Origin: Nitrospirota bacterium
GTDB taxonomy: Bacteria > Nitrospirota > Thermodesulfovibrionia > Thermodesulfovibrionales > SM23-35
NCBI GenBank assembly: GCA_029883145.1
Contig: JAOUJR010000094.1
Span: 1 to 6,621, forward strand
Direction of reading: 5' to 3'
DNA length: 6,621 nt
Shown: in pieces, positions 1 to 6,221 of the stretch
Numbering within the stretch: the first letter of the stretch is position 1
Layout of the letters: each line of letters begins with the position of its first letter
Position numbers and translations under genes: made by a program
Notes under the pieces: generated by a model
What the model was told of the DNA's origin: nothing
Databases searched by the model: none
Seen by the model: the letters and a program-made list of their open reading frames with translations, nothing else

Positions 1-1353
1 TCTTTTTGGAAGGTTTCCACCTGAATGTGCAGGGAGATACTGCTCTCCTAATGCTTCCGCAATTTCTGGATCTTTTCCCTCATTGATTGCGTAATACTTA
101 CCCATAATTCCCTGTAATTCAGGAAACTCCCTGACGATGCCTGTGACGAGGTCTGTTTTTGATAGCCATGCAGCGCTGATCAGCCTGTCTTTTTCTGAAG
201 GGATGCTCTTGTTTGCAAGAAATTCTGCAATTGATGCAACTCGTTTTGTCTTTTCATACAGGCTTCCGAGTTTGTCATGAAAAGTGACTTTTTTGAGATC
301 TTCTATTCTGTCAAAAAGGAGCCTTTTTCTGTCCTCCTCAAAATAGAATTTTGCATCTTCGAACCGTGCTTTTACGACCCGCTCAGCACCTATCTTGACT
401 GTTTCCGCATTTTCCTCTTTTGTATTACTGATGACAATAAAATGGTTGATGAGTTTTTTTTCATCATCTTCAATGGCGAAGTATTTCTGGTGATCCTTCA
501 TGACGATAATAAGAAGTTCTTTTGGCAGTTCCAGATAGTCTTTCTGAAAGCTGCAGAGTACAGGCACAGGATATTCAACAAGATAGGTTACAGTTTCTAT
601 GAGTTCCTCATCTTCGACAGGCGTCCCCTCTACTGTGACAGACAGTCTTCTCATGCCTTCAAGGATTATCCTTTTTCTTTCTTCCTGGTCAAGCATGACA
701 TAGTTGTTTCTAAGAAGGTTTATATAAGTTGAAATATCCTTCACCTTGAATTGAGCAGGTGAAAGAAAACGATGCCCCTTAGTCATGTTACTGCTTTTAA
801 TACCCTCTATTTCAAAATTGATGGTATCTTTCCCAAACAGAGCTAATAGCCAGTGTATTGGCCTGACAAACAATATGTTTCTGTCTCCCCACCTCATAGC
901 CTTTGGGAAACGCAGAGAGAGTACTATCTTTTTTACTATCACTGGCAGGATGTCTTTCACGGCTGTTTGTTGTTCTTCCATCACTGCAACAACGTATTCG
1001 CCCTTATCTTTCTTTTTTGTAATTAAACTGTCTACTTCTACACCCAGAGATTTTGCAAACTTTTGCGCAGCTTCTGTAGGGTTACCCATGGAATCAAAGG
1101 CTACCTTTTTTGGAGGGCCAAATACCTCTCGAATACGACCCTCCTGCATCTCAGGCAATCCATGAGCGATAAGACTCAGTCTTCTCGGAGTTGCATAAGT
1201 CTTCATTTCTGAAAACTCGATAAGGTTTTCTTTTAAAATTGCGATGGTATTTTCTTTTAAGTTCTGGATTGCTCCGGACAAAAAGCGTGCAGGTATTTCC
1301 TCGGTGCCGATTTCCAGAAGAAGGGAGAAGTTCTGAATTTCTTCATTTTCCAT
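1..1353 (-). CDS. glyS: Glycine--tRNA ligase beta subunit, C-terminus cut off by window edge
   Basis: Beta subunit of the alpha2beta2 glycyl-tRNA synthetase, which charges tRNA-Gly in the cytoplasm; the beta chain supplies most tRNA contacts. I translated the minus strand by hand and it is open for 451 codons up to the left edge, with no stop or frameshift. Family landmarks occur in order: LLEIGTEEIP (residues 11-21), MRWGD followed by FVRPIHW (about 153-168), LPKELL and MKDHQKYF (276-292), EDAKFYFEEDRK just before the HDKLGSLYEKT stretch (359-369), SKTDLVTGIVREFPELQG (398-415) and YLPAHSGGNLP near the edge. The family is usually about 690 residues, so roughly the last third, including the anticodon-binding region, is missing only because of the window. 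The ATG lies 3 nt after the glyQ stop, with SD AGGGAG (1365-1360) inside the end of glyQ and a 6-nt spacer, so the two are translated from one message. Confidence 0.97.
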   Translation of the reverse strand, partial: MENEEIQNFSLLLEIGTEEIPARFLSGAIQNLKENTIAILKENLIEFSEMKTYATPRRLSLIAHGLPEMQEGRIREVFGPPKKVAFDSMGNPTEAAQKFAKSLGVEVDSLITKKKDKGEYVVAVMEEQQTAVKDILPVIVKKIVLSLRFPKAMRWGDRNILFVRPIHWLLALFGKDTINFEIEGIKSSNMTKGHRFLSPAQFKVKDISTYINLLRNNYVMLDQEERKRIILEGMRRLSVTVEGTPVEDEELIETVTYLVEYPVPVLCSFQKDYLELPKELLIIVMKDHQKYFAIEDDEKKLINHFIVISNTKEENAETVKIGAERVVKARFEDAKFYFEEDRKRLLFDRIEDLKKVTFHDKLGSLYEKTKRVASIAEFLANKSIPSEKDRLISAAWLSKTDLVTGIVREFPELQGIMGKYYAINEGKDPEIAEALGEQYLPAHSGGNLPKR

Positions 1354-1356
1354 TTC

Positions 1357-2241
1357 TTACTCCCTGTGTTCCACTTGCGTGAGGAGCGGGAATCCCATCT
1401 CTTCCCTTTGCCTGTAATATGCTTCTGCACAGTGTTTTGCAAGATTTCTCACACGTGCAATATATCCTGTCCTTTCTGTGACAGAAATGGCACCCCGTGC
1501 ATCAAGCAAGTTGAATGTGTGTGAGCACTTCAGGCAGAACTCATACGATGGAATGACAAGCCCGAGTTTATTGAGTCTGATTGACTCCTTCTCATATGCA
1601 TCAAACTGTCTTATAAGGAGTTCTGTATCAGCATAATCGAAATTATACTTTGAGCATTCCACTTCATTACTATGGTGGATTTCGCCGTATTTTATGCCCT
1701 CGCACCAGTCAAGATTAAATACATTGTCCACTTCCTGAAGATACATCGCAATTCTTTCGAGTCCATAGGTTAATTCAAGTGAGACAGGTTTAAGATCTAT
1801 TCCTCCAACCTGTTGGAAATAAGTAAACTGTGTGATTTCCATGCCATCAAGCCATACCTCCCATCCAAGACCCCATGCACCGAGCGTGGGAGATTCCCAA
1901 TCATCCTCAACAAATCTGATATCATGTTTGAGGGGGTCTATACCTAAATAAAAAAGGCTTTCAAGATAGACTTCCTGACTGTCTGAAGGAGATGGTTTCA
2001 GGATGACCTGATACTGGTAATAGTGCTGGAGTCTGTTTGGATTTTCTCCATATCTTCCGTCAGTTGGTCTTCTTGATGGCTCAACATAAGCAACTTTCCA
2101 TGGCTCTGGCCCTATAACCCTGAAGAATGTTGCAGGGTGGAATGTGCCTGCACCTACCTCAATGTCATAAGGTTGAAGAAGTAAGCAACCTTTCTCTGAC
2201 CAGAACTGCTGGAGTTTTAAAATTAATTCCTGAAAATACAT
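1357..2241 (-). CDS. glyQ: Glycine--tRNA ligase alpha subunit
   Basis: Catalytic alpha subunit of the heterotetrameric glycyl-tRNA synthetase (class II); it forms glycyl-adenylate and transfers glycine to tRNA-Gly together with GlyS. The 294 residues match the family's usual length of about 290-300. Visible motifs: [11 protein letters not shown] (23-33), the very conserved [19 protein letters not shown] block (57-75, class II motif 2 region), [20 protein letters not shown] (107-126), [21 protein letters not shown] (127-147), motif 3-like [10 protein letters not shown] (158-167) and the C-terminal [21 protein letters not shown]. The start agrees with homologues, which align from the second codon or so. 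The SD is weak (AGAG, 2251-2248, 6-nt spacer). It is first gene of a glyQ-glyS operon with a promoter at 2366-2337. No T-box-like leader is obvious in the roughly 90-nt untranslated region. Confidence 0.98.
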   Translation of the reverse strand: MYFQELILKLQQFWSEKGCLLLQPYDIEVGAGTFHPATFFRVIGPEPWKVAYVEPSRRPTDGRYGENPNRLQHYYQYQVILKPSPSDSQEVYLESLFYLGIDPLKHDIRFVEDDWESPTLGAWGLGWEVWLDGMEITQFTYFQQVGGIDLKPVSLELTYGLERIAMYLQEVDNVFNLDWCEGIKYGEIHHSNEVECSKYNFDYADTELLIRQFDAYEKESIRLNKLGLVIPSYEFCLKCSHTFNLLDARGAISVTERTGYIARVRNLAKHCAEAYYRQREEMGFPLLTQVEHRE

Positions 2242-2336
2242 AACATGCTCTGTTCTAAGTGAACAATTTATTTATTAGGTCAATCATGTTTTTGATGAAC
2301 TCATAAAACCCTAAAAATTATCAGAGGGTAACAAAA

Positions 2337-2366
2337 ATCATAAAGGAAGGGTAGAGTTTTTGTCAA
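2337..2366 (-). promoter_or_regulatory. Sigma-70-type promoter for glyQ-glyS
   Basis: Read on the minus strand, a perfect -35 TTGACA (2366-2361) is separated by 18 bp from a -10 TATGAT (2342-2337, 5 of 6 consensus bases). The start point would be near 2330, leaving a leader of about 88 nt before the glyQ ATG. That leader contains only a weak 5-bp stem (ACCCT/AGGGT) and no clear terminator or T-box features. Position and quality make this the likely operon promoter; it is a sequence match only. Confidence 0.65.
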
Positions 2367-2446
2367 ACCTGTTTTTTCACTCTAAATTTTGGCGAGATTG
2401 TCCGGGAGCAGGTGAAGCATATGTACAGGTTTTCATTGGGGATTAT

Positions 2447-2475
2447 TTGACATCCCTGTATAAAAATTGTAGATT
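2447..2475 (+). promoter_or_regulatory. Sigma-70-type promoter for the TPR gene
   Basis: A perfect -35 TTGACA (2447-2452) and a -10 TAGATT (2470-2475, 4 of 6) are spaced by 17 bp. Transcription would begin around 2482, about 26 nt before the ATG at 2508. This argues against using the upstream TTG at 2487, which would sit only about 5 nt from the start point. Confidence 0.55.
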
Positions 2476-2480
2476 ACAAT
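2466..2480. repeat. Perfect inverted repeat over the -10 box, possible operator
   Basis: ATTGTA-GAT-TACAAT is a perfect 6-bp inverted repeat with a 3-bp centre, and it covers the whole -10 hexamer of the TPR-gene promoter. Its placement is what one expects of a repressor operator, but no regulator gene is adjacent. In AT-rich DNA an arm of this length can arise by chance. Confidence 0.35.
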
Positions 2481-2507
2481 CATTAATTGATAATAAGACA
2501 AAATGAA

Positions 2508-3278
2508 ATGAATAAAGATATTATAAAAATTACATCAAAACTTTCAAAAGGGTTGAGCACAAAGATAACTTTATCAGGGGAGATATATCTCGTTGATACA
2601 GAAGATCTCGGAATTAAAGCTCCCTGCATAGTGACACGGGTATATCGGAAGGGAGAGATAATTTCCTCTCATAAGGTTGATTACAATCATATACTTGGTA
2701 CACCTGACTTTAATGAAAGATTTTCGGAGCTCATTCAGAGGCAGCATAAAAAGGCCATTGAAGCCTTGAAACGGGAGGTAGTCGTACAAACTATAACTTG
2801 CGGAGAATACATTGTAAAAGTTGAAAACCTTCTCAAAAAGAACAGTCAAGAAGATGCATTAAAATTGTTAACTGAAGCAATGAAGCATTATACTAATAAT
2901 CCGTTTATTTTTTCATATCAAGGCTATCTTGAGGCATTTGTGAATAAAAATTATTCGAAAGGAGTAACTACCTGCAGGCAAGCATTCAAAATTTTGAAAG
3001 AACAAGTGCCTTTTGGAGAGGAGTTCTACTATCCAATTCTTTATTTGAACCTTGGAAGAACATATCTTTTGGCCAATAAAAAGAGATTAGCGCAAGCTTC
3101 TTTCAAGAAAGGACTCGAGATAGACACGGAAAATAGAGATCTCCTTTTCGAACTGAAAAAACTCGGGATACGTAAAAAACCACCTCTCACATTTCTGAAG
3201 AGATCAAATCCATTAAATAAATACATTGGCAAACTTTTGTATACACTGAAAAAGCAGACATCGCTCACTTTCACCTAA
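2508..3278 (+). CDS. TPR-repeat protein of unknown function
   Basis: A 256-residue, probably cytoplasmic protein: no signal peptide or membrane segment is visible. The N-terminal part (about 16-60) is rich in likely beta strands (ITLSGEIYLVDTEDLG, then TRVYRKGEIISSHKVDY). A charged helix follows (about 67-90). The C-terminal half is alpha-helical and TPR-like: about 113-128 (EDALKLLTEAMKHY), about 134-163, and the best repeat at 179-210 (LNLGRTYLLANKKRLAQASF). It ends in a basic tail (RKKPPLTFLKRSNPLNKYIGKLL). TPRs usually mediate protein-protein contacts; the partner is unknown. I chose ATG 2508 over the in-frame TTG 2487, which would add 7 residues, because of the promoter position; an in-frame TAA precedes the TTG directly. 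Neither start has a good SD. It is divergent from glyQ and 92 bp upstream of the radical SAM gene, with no terminator between, so read-through is possible. Confidence 0.85.
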   Translation: MNKDIIKITSKLSKGLSTKITLSGEIYLVDTEDLGIKAPCIVTRVYRKGEIISSHKVDYNHILGTPDFNERFSELIQRQHKKAIEALKREVVVQTITCGEYIVKVENLLKKNSQEDALKLLTEAMKHYTNNPFIFSYQGYLEAFVNKNYSKGVTTCRQAFKILKEQVPFGEEFYYPILYLNLGRTYLLANKKRLAQASFKKGLEIDTENRDLLFELKKLGIRKKPPLTFLKRSNPLNKYIGKLLYTLKKQTSLTFT

Positions 3279-3334
3279 CCTCTCTATTCAAAAACAAACC
3301 TGCCTCTTTAAGTGCTCCTGTAATTAAAATGAGA

Positions 3335-3365
3335 TCAAAAGACGTTTTGACAACAATGGTAAAAT
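3335..3365 (+). promoter_or_regulatory. Weak promoter candidate and inverted repeat before the radical SAM gene
   Basis: The gap before the radical SAM gene holds a 6-bp inverted repeat TCAAAA-GACG-TTTTGA (3335-3350). Beyond it is an extended -10-like TGGTAAAAT (3357-3365). The -10 has no matching -35, and its predicted start point would fall on or next to the ATG at 3371. A TTGACA at 3347-3352 lacks a good -10 at the right distance upstream of the ATG. Either the gene has a leaderless message or it is read through from the TPR gene. Confidence 0.25.
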
Positions 3366-3370
3366 AAAAT

Positions 3371-4123
3371 ATGAGTTTAATTTTCAATGAAATTACAGTA
3401 AAATCAATCCTCTCAAAATCAGGAATTCCTGGAGCTGATTACTGCATTAATCCCTATATCGGTTGCTCTCATGGATGCAGGTATTGTTATGCCTCATTTA
3501 TGAAAAAATATACAGGCCATACAGAACCATGGGGAAGTTTTGTTGATGCCAAAATGAATGCACCGGAGATTCTGAGAAGACAGCTTAAGAGAGCAGTAAG
3601 AGGTAACATAATCATCAGTTCAGTCACGGACCCTTATCAACCTGTTGAGGGGAAATATAAACTCACGAGGAGATGCCTTGAAGAGTTATTACCTTATCAG
3701 TCTTCTGTTGACATACTTACAAAATCTCCCCTTGTCCTTAGGGATATAGATATACTCAAAAAATTTAAAAAACTGGAAATAGGTATTACTGTTACCACAG
3801 ATAATGAAAGAATAAGAAAAGTATTCGAACCGAAGGCTCCGCCTCTTGAAGCGAGGATAAACACCCTGAAGAGACTCCATGAAGAGGAGATAAGAACGTA
3901 TGCATTCATAGGACCTGTACTTCCAATGAACCCTGAGGTATTATGTGAAAGAATCATTCGTTATGTTGAATATGTCTTTATCGACAGAATGAACTATGTC
4001 TCAAAGACAGAACATATATACAGTCAGTTGAAATTGCAGCAATGGTTAGATAAGGATTTTGTAGGTGATATTGTGAGGAGACTGAAAAAGGGCTTGGATA
4101 AAAAAGACGTGACCATCTGCTGA
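3371..4123 (+). CDS. Radical SAM protein of the SPL-like (COG1533) family
   Basis: A 250-residue radical SAM enzyme. The Cys triad that binds the 4Fe-4S cluster is in GCSHGCRYCY (C32, C36, C39), preceded by the family-typical INPYIGC. Other landmarks are SVTDPYQPVE (84-93), DILTKSPLVLRD (114-125), ITVTTDNERIRKVFEPKAPP (139-158) and GPVLPMNP (181-188). This matches the spore photoproduct lyase-like family, most members of which have no known substrate and occur in non-sporulating bacteria. There is no Cys near residue 82, where simple spacing from the cluster would put the hydrogen-donor Cys of true spore photoproduct lyase, so DNA photoproduct repair should not be assumed. The start follows an in-frame stop (3365-3367) that ends a tiny ORF from 3356; homologues begin about here. 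No SD is visible. The stop is followed by a convergent minus-strand gene. Family certain, reaction unknown. Confidence 0.93.
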   Translation: MSLIFNEITVKSILSKSGIPGADYCINPYIGCSHGCRYCYASFMKKYTGHTEPWGSFVDAKMNAPEILRRQLKRAVRGNIIISSVTDPYQPVEGKYKLTRRCLEELLPYQSSVDILTKSPLVLRDIDILKKFKKLEIGITVTTDNERIRKVFEPKAPPLEARINTLKRLHEEEIRTYAFIGPVLPMNPEVLCERIIRYVEYVFIDRMNYVSKTEHIYSQLKLQQWLDKDFVGDIVRRLKKGLDKKDVTIC

Positions 4124-4162
4124 ATATCGTCCTATTCCTACAATATCAATTCCTCTCTGGTT

Positions 4163-4198
4163 AAAAAAGCAGCAGGAATAATAGAAAAACCTTGCTGC
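4163..4198 (-). terminator. Intrinsic terminator of the 71-aa gene
   Basis: Read on the minus strand: stem GCAGCA (4198-4193), one bulged A (4192), GG (4191-4190), a 13-nt loop, then CC and TGCTGC (4176-4169), followed by six Ts (4168-4163). It lies 70 bp past the stop of the small minus-strand gene. There is no T tract on the plus-strand side, so it should serve the minus strand only. Confidence 0.7.
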
Positions 4199-4268
4199 AT
4201 ATGGAAAACGATAGTAGAAACCTTTCTAAGACATTTCCTGCTTGAGGATTAAGATATACGCTCGAACA

Positions 4269-4484
4269 TTATACCTCACCAACTAAATGACGCAGAGCAT
4301 TCTTGAGCGTGATGAATTCTTTATAATTCAAAATTTTTTCACTCTCCTCAGGATTAAGAATCGGAATGCCAAACATTACCTTCCATCCGTTTTCGAATCT
4401 CATCAAGGTTATTTGCCCATCTGATACCACTTTTGCTGTCATCTCAGCTAATATGACTAACTGCTCAAGGTTTTTTTCTGACAT
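4269..4484 (-). CDS. Small protein of unknown function, 71 aa
   Basis: A small, soluble-looking protein with no membrane segment, signal peptide or Cys. It begins MSEKNLEQLVILAEMTAKVV, a likely amphipathic helix. A probable beta hairpin follows (QITLMRFENGWKVMFGIPIL, about 24-43), then a helical C-terminus (KEFITLKNALRHLVGE). I do not recognise a named family. It is very likely a real gene: a strong SD GGAGG (4495-4491) sits 6 nt before the ATG, and an intrinsic terminator lies 70 bp downstream, so it looks like a monocistronic unit. It is convergent with the radical SAM gene and divergent from vorB. I could not pick a clear promoter in the roughly 150 bp upstream. Confidence 0.8.
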   Translation of the reverse strand: MSEKNLEQLVILAEMTAKVVSDGQITLMRFENGWKVMFGIPILNPEESEKILNYKEFITLKNALRHLVGEV

Positions 4485-4636
4485 GTGTTACCTCCGGATT
4501 ACTTTTGTTCTGATAGTTTAATCAAAATGAGTGAGAAAGAAATAGCAAAACAAAGCCGTTTAAAGACAGTTCCCTATTGTATGAAAGAGAACAACAATTT
4601 CGAAAATTAAGGTCAATGAACGAATTAGGTTTTTTG

Positions 4637-4645
4637 TGGTATAAT
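4637..4645 (+). promoter_or_regulatory. Extended -10 promoter for vorB, possibly leaderless
   Basis: TGG followed by a perfect -10 TATAAT (4640-4645) forms an extended -10 element. The base positions for a -35 (about 4617-4622, TGAACG) match poorly, which extended -10 promoters tolerate. The start point is expected about 7 nt past the -10, at 4652-4653, which is the A of the vorB ATG or the base before it. Confidence 0.6.
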
Positions 4646-4652
4646 TTCGAGC

Positions 4653-5741
4653 ATGAATAAAAAAGTTCTTATGAGAGGCAATGAAACAATTGCAGAGGCT
4701 GCAATTCAGGCATGCTGTCGCTTCTATGCAGGATATCCAATAACTCCTCAGAACGAAATTCCCGAATATATGGCAAGGAGGATGCCCGAAGTAGGCGGTG
4801 TCTTTATTCAGGCTGAAAGCGAGCTTGCTGCAATAAATATTGTCTATGGTGCATCTGCTGCAGGCGCAAGGGCAATGACCTCATCAAGCAGTCCTGGAAT
4901 TAGTCTGAAGCAGGAGTGCATATCCTACCTCGCAGGTTCTGAACTTCCCGCAGTGATAGTGAATATACAAAGAGGCGGACCTGGCCTCGGAAATATCTCA
5001 GGCAGTCAGGCAGATTATTTTCAGGCGGTTAAAGGAGGAGGACATGGAGACTACAAGTTACTCGTCTACGGACCTTACAACTTACAAGAGCTGTGGGATT
5101 TTACAATGCTCGCCTTTGATAAGGCAGAGGAATATAGAAATCCTGTGATGATACTCGGAGATGGTGTGCTCGGCCAGATGATGGAGCCTTTTTATCCCAC
5201 ACCGTATGTGAATCCAGAGCTTCCCGAAAAGGAGTGGATACTTGACGGGTGCAAGGGCAGGGAACCTCGTGTGATTAAGTCCCTTTATATGGGTGAAGGC
5301 GAACTCGAGATGAAAAATGATGTGCTCCAGCAAAAATACAAAAAGATGAAAGATAAAGAAGTGAAGTTCGAGGGATATTTTACTGAAGACTCAGAGGTTT
5401 TAATCGTTGCCTTTGGAATTGCTGCAAGGATTGCACTGTCTTCTGTAAGGAGACTCAGACGAGAAGGATTGAAAGTGGGCCTTTTCAGACCGATTACACT
5501 CTTTCCTTTTCCTGAAAGAGAATTGTTCATGCTTGCTGGAGAAAATAGGCGGTTTCTCACAATAGAAATGAATGCTGGCCAGATGGTGGAGGATGTCAGA
5601 CTGGCAGTTAACGGGAGATCTGATGTTTTATTTTATGGTAAACCCGGTGGTTCTCTCATAACGCCTGAAGAGGTACAGGAAAGGATACTGGAGATATTAC
5701 ATTACCGGACTCATCTTTCAAAAACAACCGTTTCTGATTAA
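4653..5741 (+). CDS. vorB: 2-oxoacid:ferredoxin oxidoreductase alpha subunit (VorB/KorA type)
   Basis: Alpha-chain subunit of a ferredoxin-dependent 2-oxoacid oxidoreductase, which converts branched-chain 2-oxoacids (VorB) or 2-oxoglutarate (KorA) plus CoA to acyl-CoA, CO2 and reduced ferredoxin. The N-terminal pyrimidine-binding-type domain (about 7-190) shows MRGNETIAEAA (7-17), GYPITPQNEIPEY (27-39), QAESELAAIN (53-62), TSSSSPGISLKQE (76-88) and IQRGGPG. The C-terminal PFOR_II-like domain (about 245-355) carries VLIVAFGIAARIA, GLFRPITLFPFP and NAGQMVEDVRLAV. At 362 residues it has the normal length of a separate alpha subunit, with no fused ferredoxin or TPP domain. Substrate cannot be fixed from this chain; VorB is the closer resemblance. 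The catalytic TPP-binding beta and the gamma subunit genes, normally next to it, are absent on both sides. There is no SD, but a good extended -10 just upstream; start matches homologues. A later in-frame ATG (4671) also lacks an SD. Confidence 0.93.
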   Translation: MNKKVLMRGNETIAEAAIQACCRFYAGYPITPQNEIPEYMARRMPEVGGVFIQAESELAAINIVYGASAAGARAMTSSSSPGISLKQECISYLAGSELPAVIVNIQRGGPGLGNISGSQADYFQAVKGGGHGDYKLLVYGPYNLQELWDFTMLAFDKAEEYRNPVMILGDGVLGQMMEPFYPTPYVNPELPEKEWILDGCKGREPRVIKSLYMGEGELEMKNDVLQQKYKKMKDKEVKFEGYFTEDSEVLIVAFGIAARIALSSVRRLRREGLKVGLFRPITLFPFPERELFMLAGENRRFLTIEMNAGQMVEDVRLAVNGRSDVLFYGKPGGSLITPEEVQERILEILHYRTHLSKTTVSD

Positions 5742-5828
5742 GATGTTAAGAGGTTTGAGCTGCATAAAAAAATTTTTAATACTATCACTGAAGCTTATTA
5801 CAAAACTATAAAGCAAATTCTTATCAAT

Positions 5829-5996
5829 TTAATTTTCTTGTTCCCTGTCTTTTCCCTCTGTATCTGTCATTTCAATATCCTGTTGGGAACCGACTTTTTT
5901 GTTCAAACGTCGTTTCCTTTTCTCTTCCTGTTTTTTCAATCGGGACAACTCTTTTCTTCGCTTCTCACTTCTAAATGCTCCAGCATGTTTTGCCAA
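5829..5996 (-). CDS. Small K/R-rich protein, 55 aa, TTG start
   Basis: Read from a TTG at 5996 as AKHAGAFRSEKRRKELSRL and onward. Residues 9-34 hold 15 Lys/Arg and only 4 Glu, probably one long charged helix; residues 40-55 turn acidic (DIEMTDTEGKDREQEN). There are no Cys or membrane segments. The opening GAFRSEKRRKEL pattern resembles small conserved hypothetical proteins that I recall from Nitrospirota and Desulfobacterota, with no known function. Such composition could suit binding to RNA or the ribosome, but that is inference. Gene status rests on a strong SD (AGGGAGGT, 6008-6001, 4-nt spacer to TTG) and an extended -10 promoter 25 bp further up; the first in-frame ATG is only codon 43. 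It converges on vorB, with 87 bp between the stops and no GC-rich terminator there. Confidence 0.8.
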   Translation of the reverse strand: MAKHAGAFRSEKRRKELSRLKKQEEKRKRRLNKKVGSQQDIEMTDTEGKDREQEN

Positions 5997-6000
5997 TGTA

Positions 6001-6008
6001 ACCTCCCT
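6001..6008 (-). promoter_or_regulatory. Strong SD that fixes the TTG start of the 55-aa gene
   Basis: AGGGAGGT on the minus strand, almost fully complementary to the 16S rRNA tail. TACA separates it from TTG at 5996-5994, with 5 nt between GGAGG and the TTG. No other in-frame start codon lies at a suitable distance, so this site decides the unusual TTG start. Confidence 0.75.
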
Positions 6009-6020
6009 GGTTTTTAAGAC

Positions 6021-6029
6021 ATTATATCA
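6021..6029 (-). promoter_or_regulatory. Extended -10 promoter for the 55-aa gene
   Basis: Minus-strand TGA followed by a perfect TATAAT (6026-6021). The -35 is poor: TTGAGC (6052-6047) is 20 bp away, and AGCATT sits at 17 bp spacing. A start point near 6014 would give a leader of only about 18 nt, just enough to include the SD. Confidence 0.6.
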
Positions 6030-6068
6030 TGAAGAACAAGCAGAATGCTCAATCCTTAGATACAAATA

Positions 6069-6098
6069 TTGACTTTTTTCCCTCTTGCATGGTATTCT
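6069..6098 (+). promoter_or_regulatory. Probable promoter of the cold-shock gene and its leader
   Basis: A -35 TTGACT (6069-6074, 5 of 6) is followed after 18 bp by TATTCT (6093-6098, 4 of 6) preceded by TGG, an extended -10 feature. Transcription would start near 6105, giving a leader of about 117 nt with an intrinsic terminator in its middle. The leader also has a tandem 7-nt repeat, GAAGTTT, at 6105-6111 and 6114-6120. I see no comparably good promoter between the terminator and the gene. Confidence 0.5.
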
Positions 6099-6134
6099 TC
6101 TCTTGAAGTTTCAGAAGTTTTTGTTACTGTAAGG

Positions 6135-6167
6135 GCCACAAAGACTTTTAGCTTTGTGGCTTTTTTT
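6135..6167 (+). terminator. Intrinsic terminator in the cold-shock leader, possible attenuator
   Basis: A perfect 9-bp stem, GCCACAAAG (6135-6143) with CTTTGTGGC (6152-6160), has an 8-nt loop and is followed by seven Ts (6161-6167) within a longer T-rich run. It points in the same direction as the cold-shock gene and ends about 40 nt before its SD. It either ends a short transcript from the 6069-6098 promoter or acts as an attenuator for the gene. No plus-strand gene ends just before it: vorB stops almost 400 bp earlier. Confidence 0.75.
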
Positions 6168-6221
6168 ATTTTGCGCATGTTTAATCTGAAATTTTAGTTT
6201 ATACATAAGGAGGTAAAAAAG

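Noticed and set aside
277..732. 151-codon plus-strand ORF
   Set aside because: It is antisense to glyS, whose reading frame is intact and full of family motifs; the plus-strand translation (Phe-rich, no domain) is a shadow.
785..1165. 126-codon plus-strand ORF
   Set aside because: Also antisense to the intact glyS frame, with no SD or recognisable domain.
2223..2246. 7-codon minus-strand ORF (ATG at 2246) overlapping the glyQ start out of frame
   Set aside because: Without its own SD and with no attenuator structure it is most likely chance.
2242..2330. Possible T-box leader upstream of glyQ
   Set aside because: The predicted leader is only about 88 nt, has only a weak 5-bp stem, and shows no specifier loop or terminator/antiterminator pair.
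2487..2507. TTG start adding 7 residues to the TPR protein
   Set aside because: The predicted transcription start is about 5 nt upstream, leaving no leader, and ATG 2508 is the better initiation codon.
5757..5782. A/T palindrome after vorB as a terminator
   Set aside because: The stem is only A-T pairs (around AAAAAAATTTTT) with no GC core, so it would be too unstable to act as an intrinsic terminator.
5743..5811. 22-codon plus-strand ORF starting one base after the vorB stop
   Set aside because: It has no SD and an AT-run-driven composition, and no homology is recognisable; it is not a remnant of a beta subunit.
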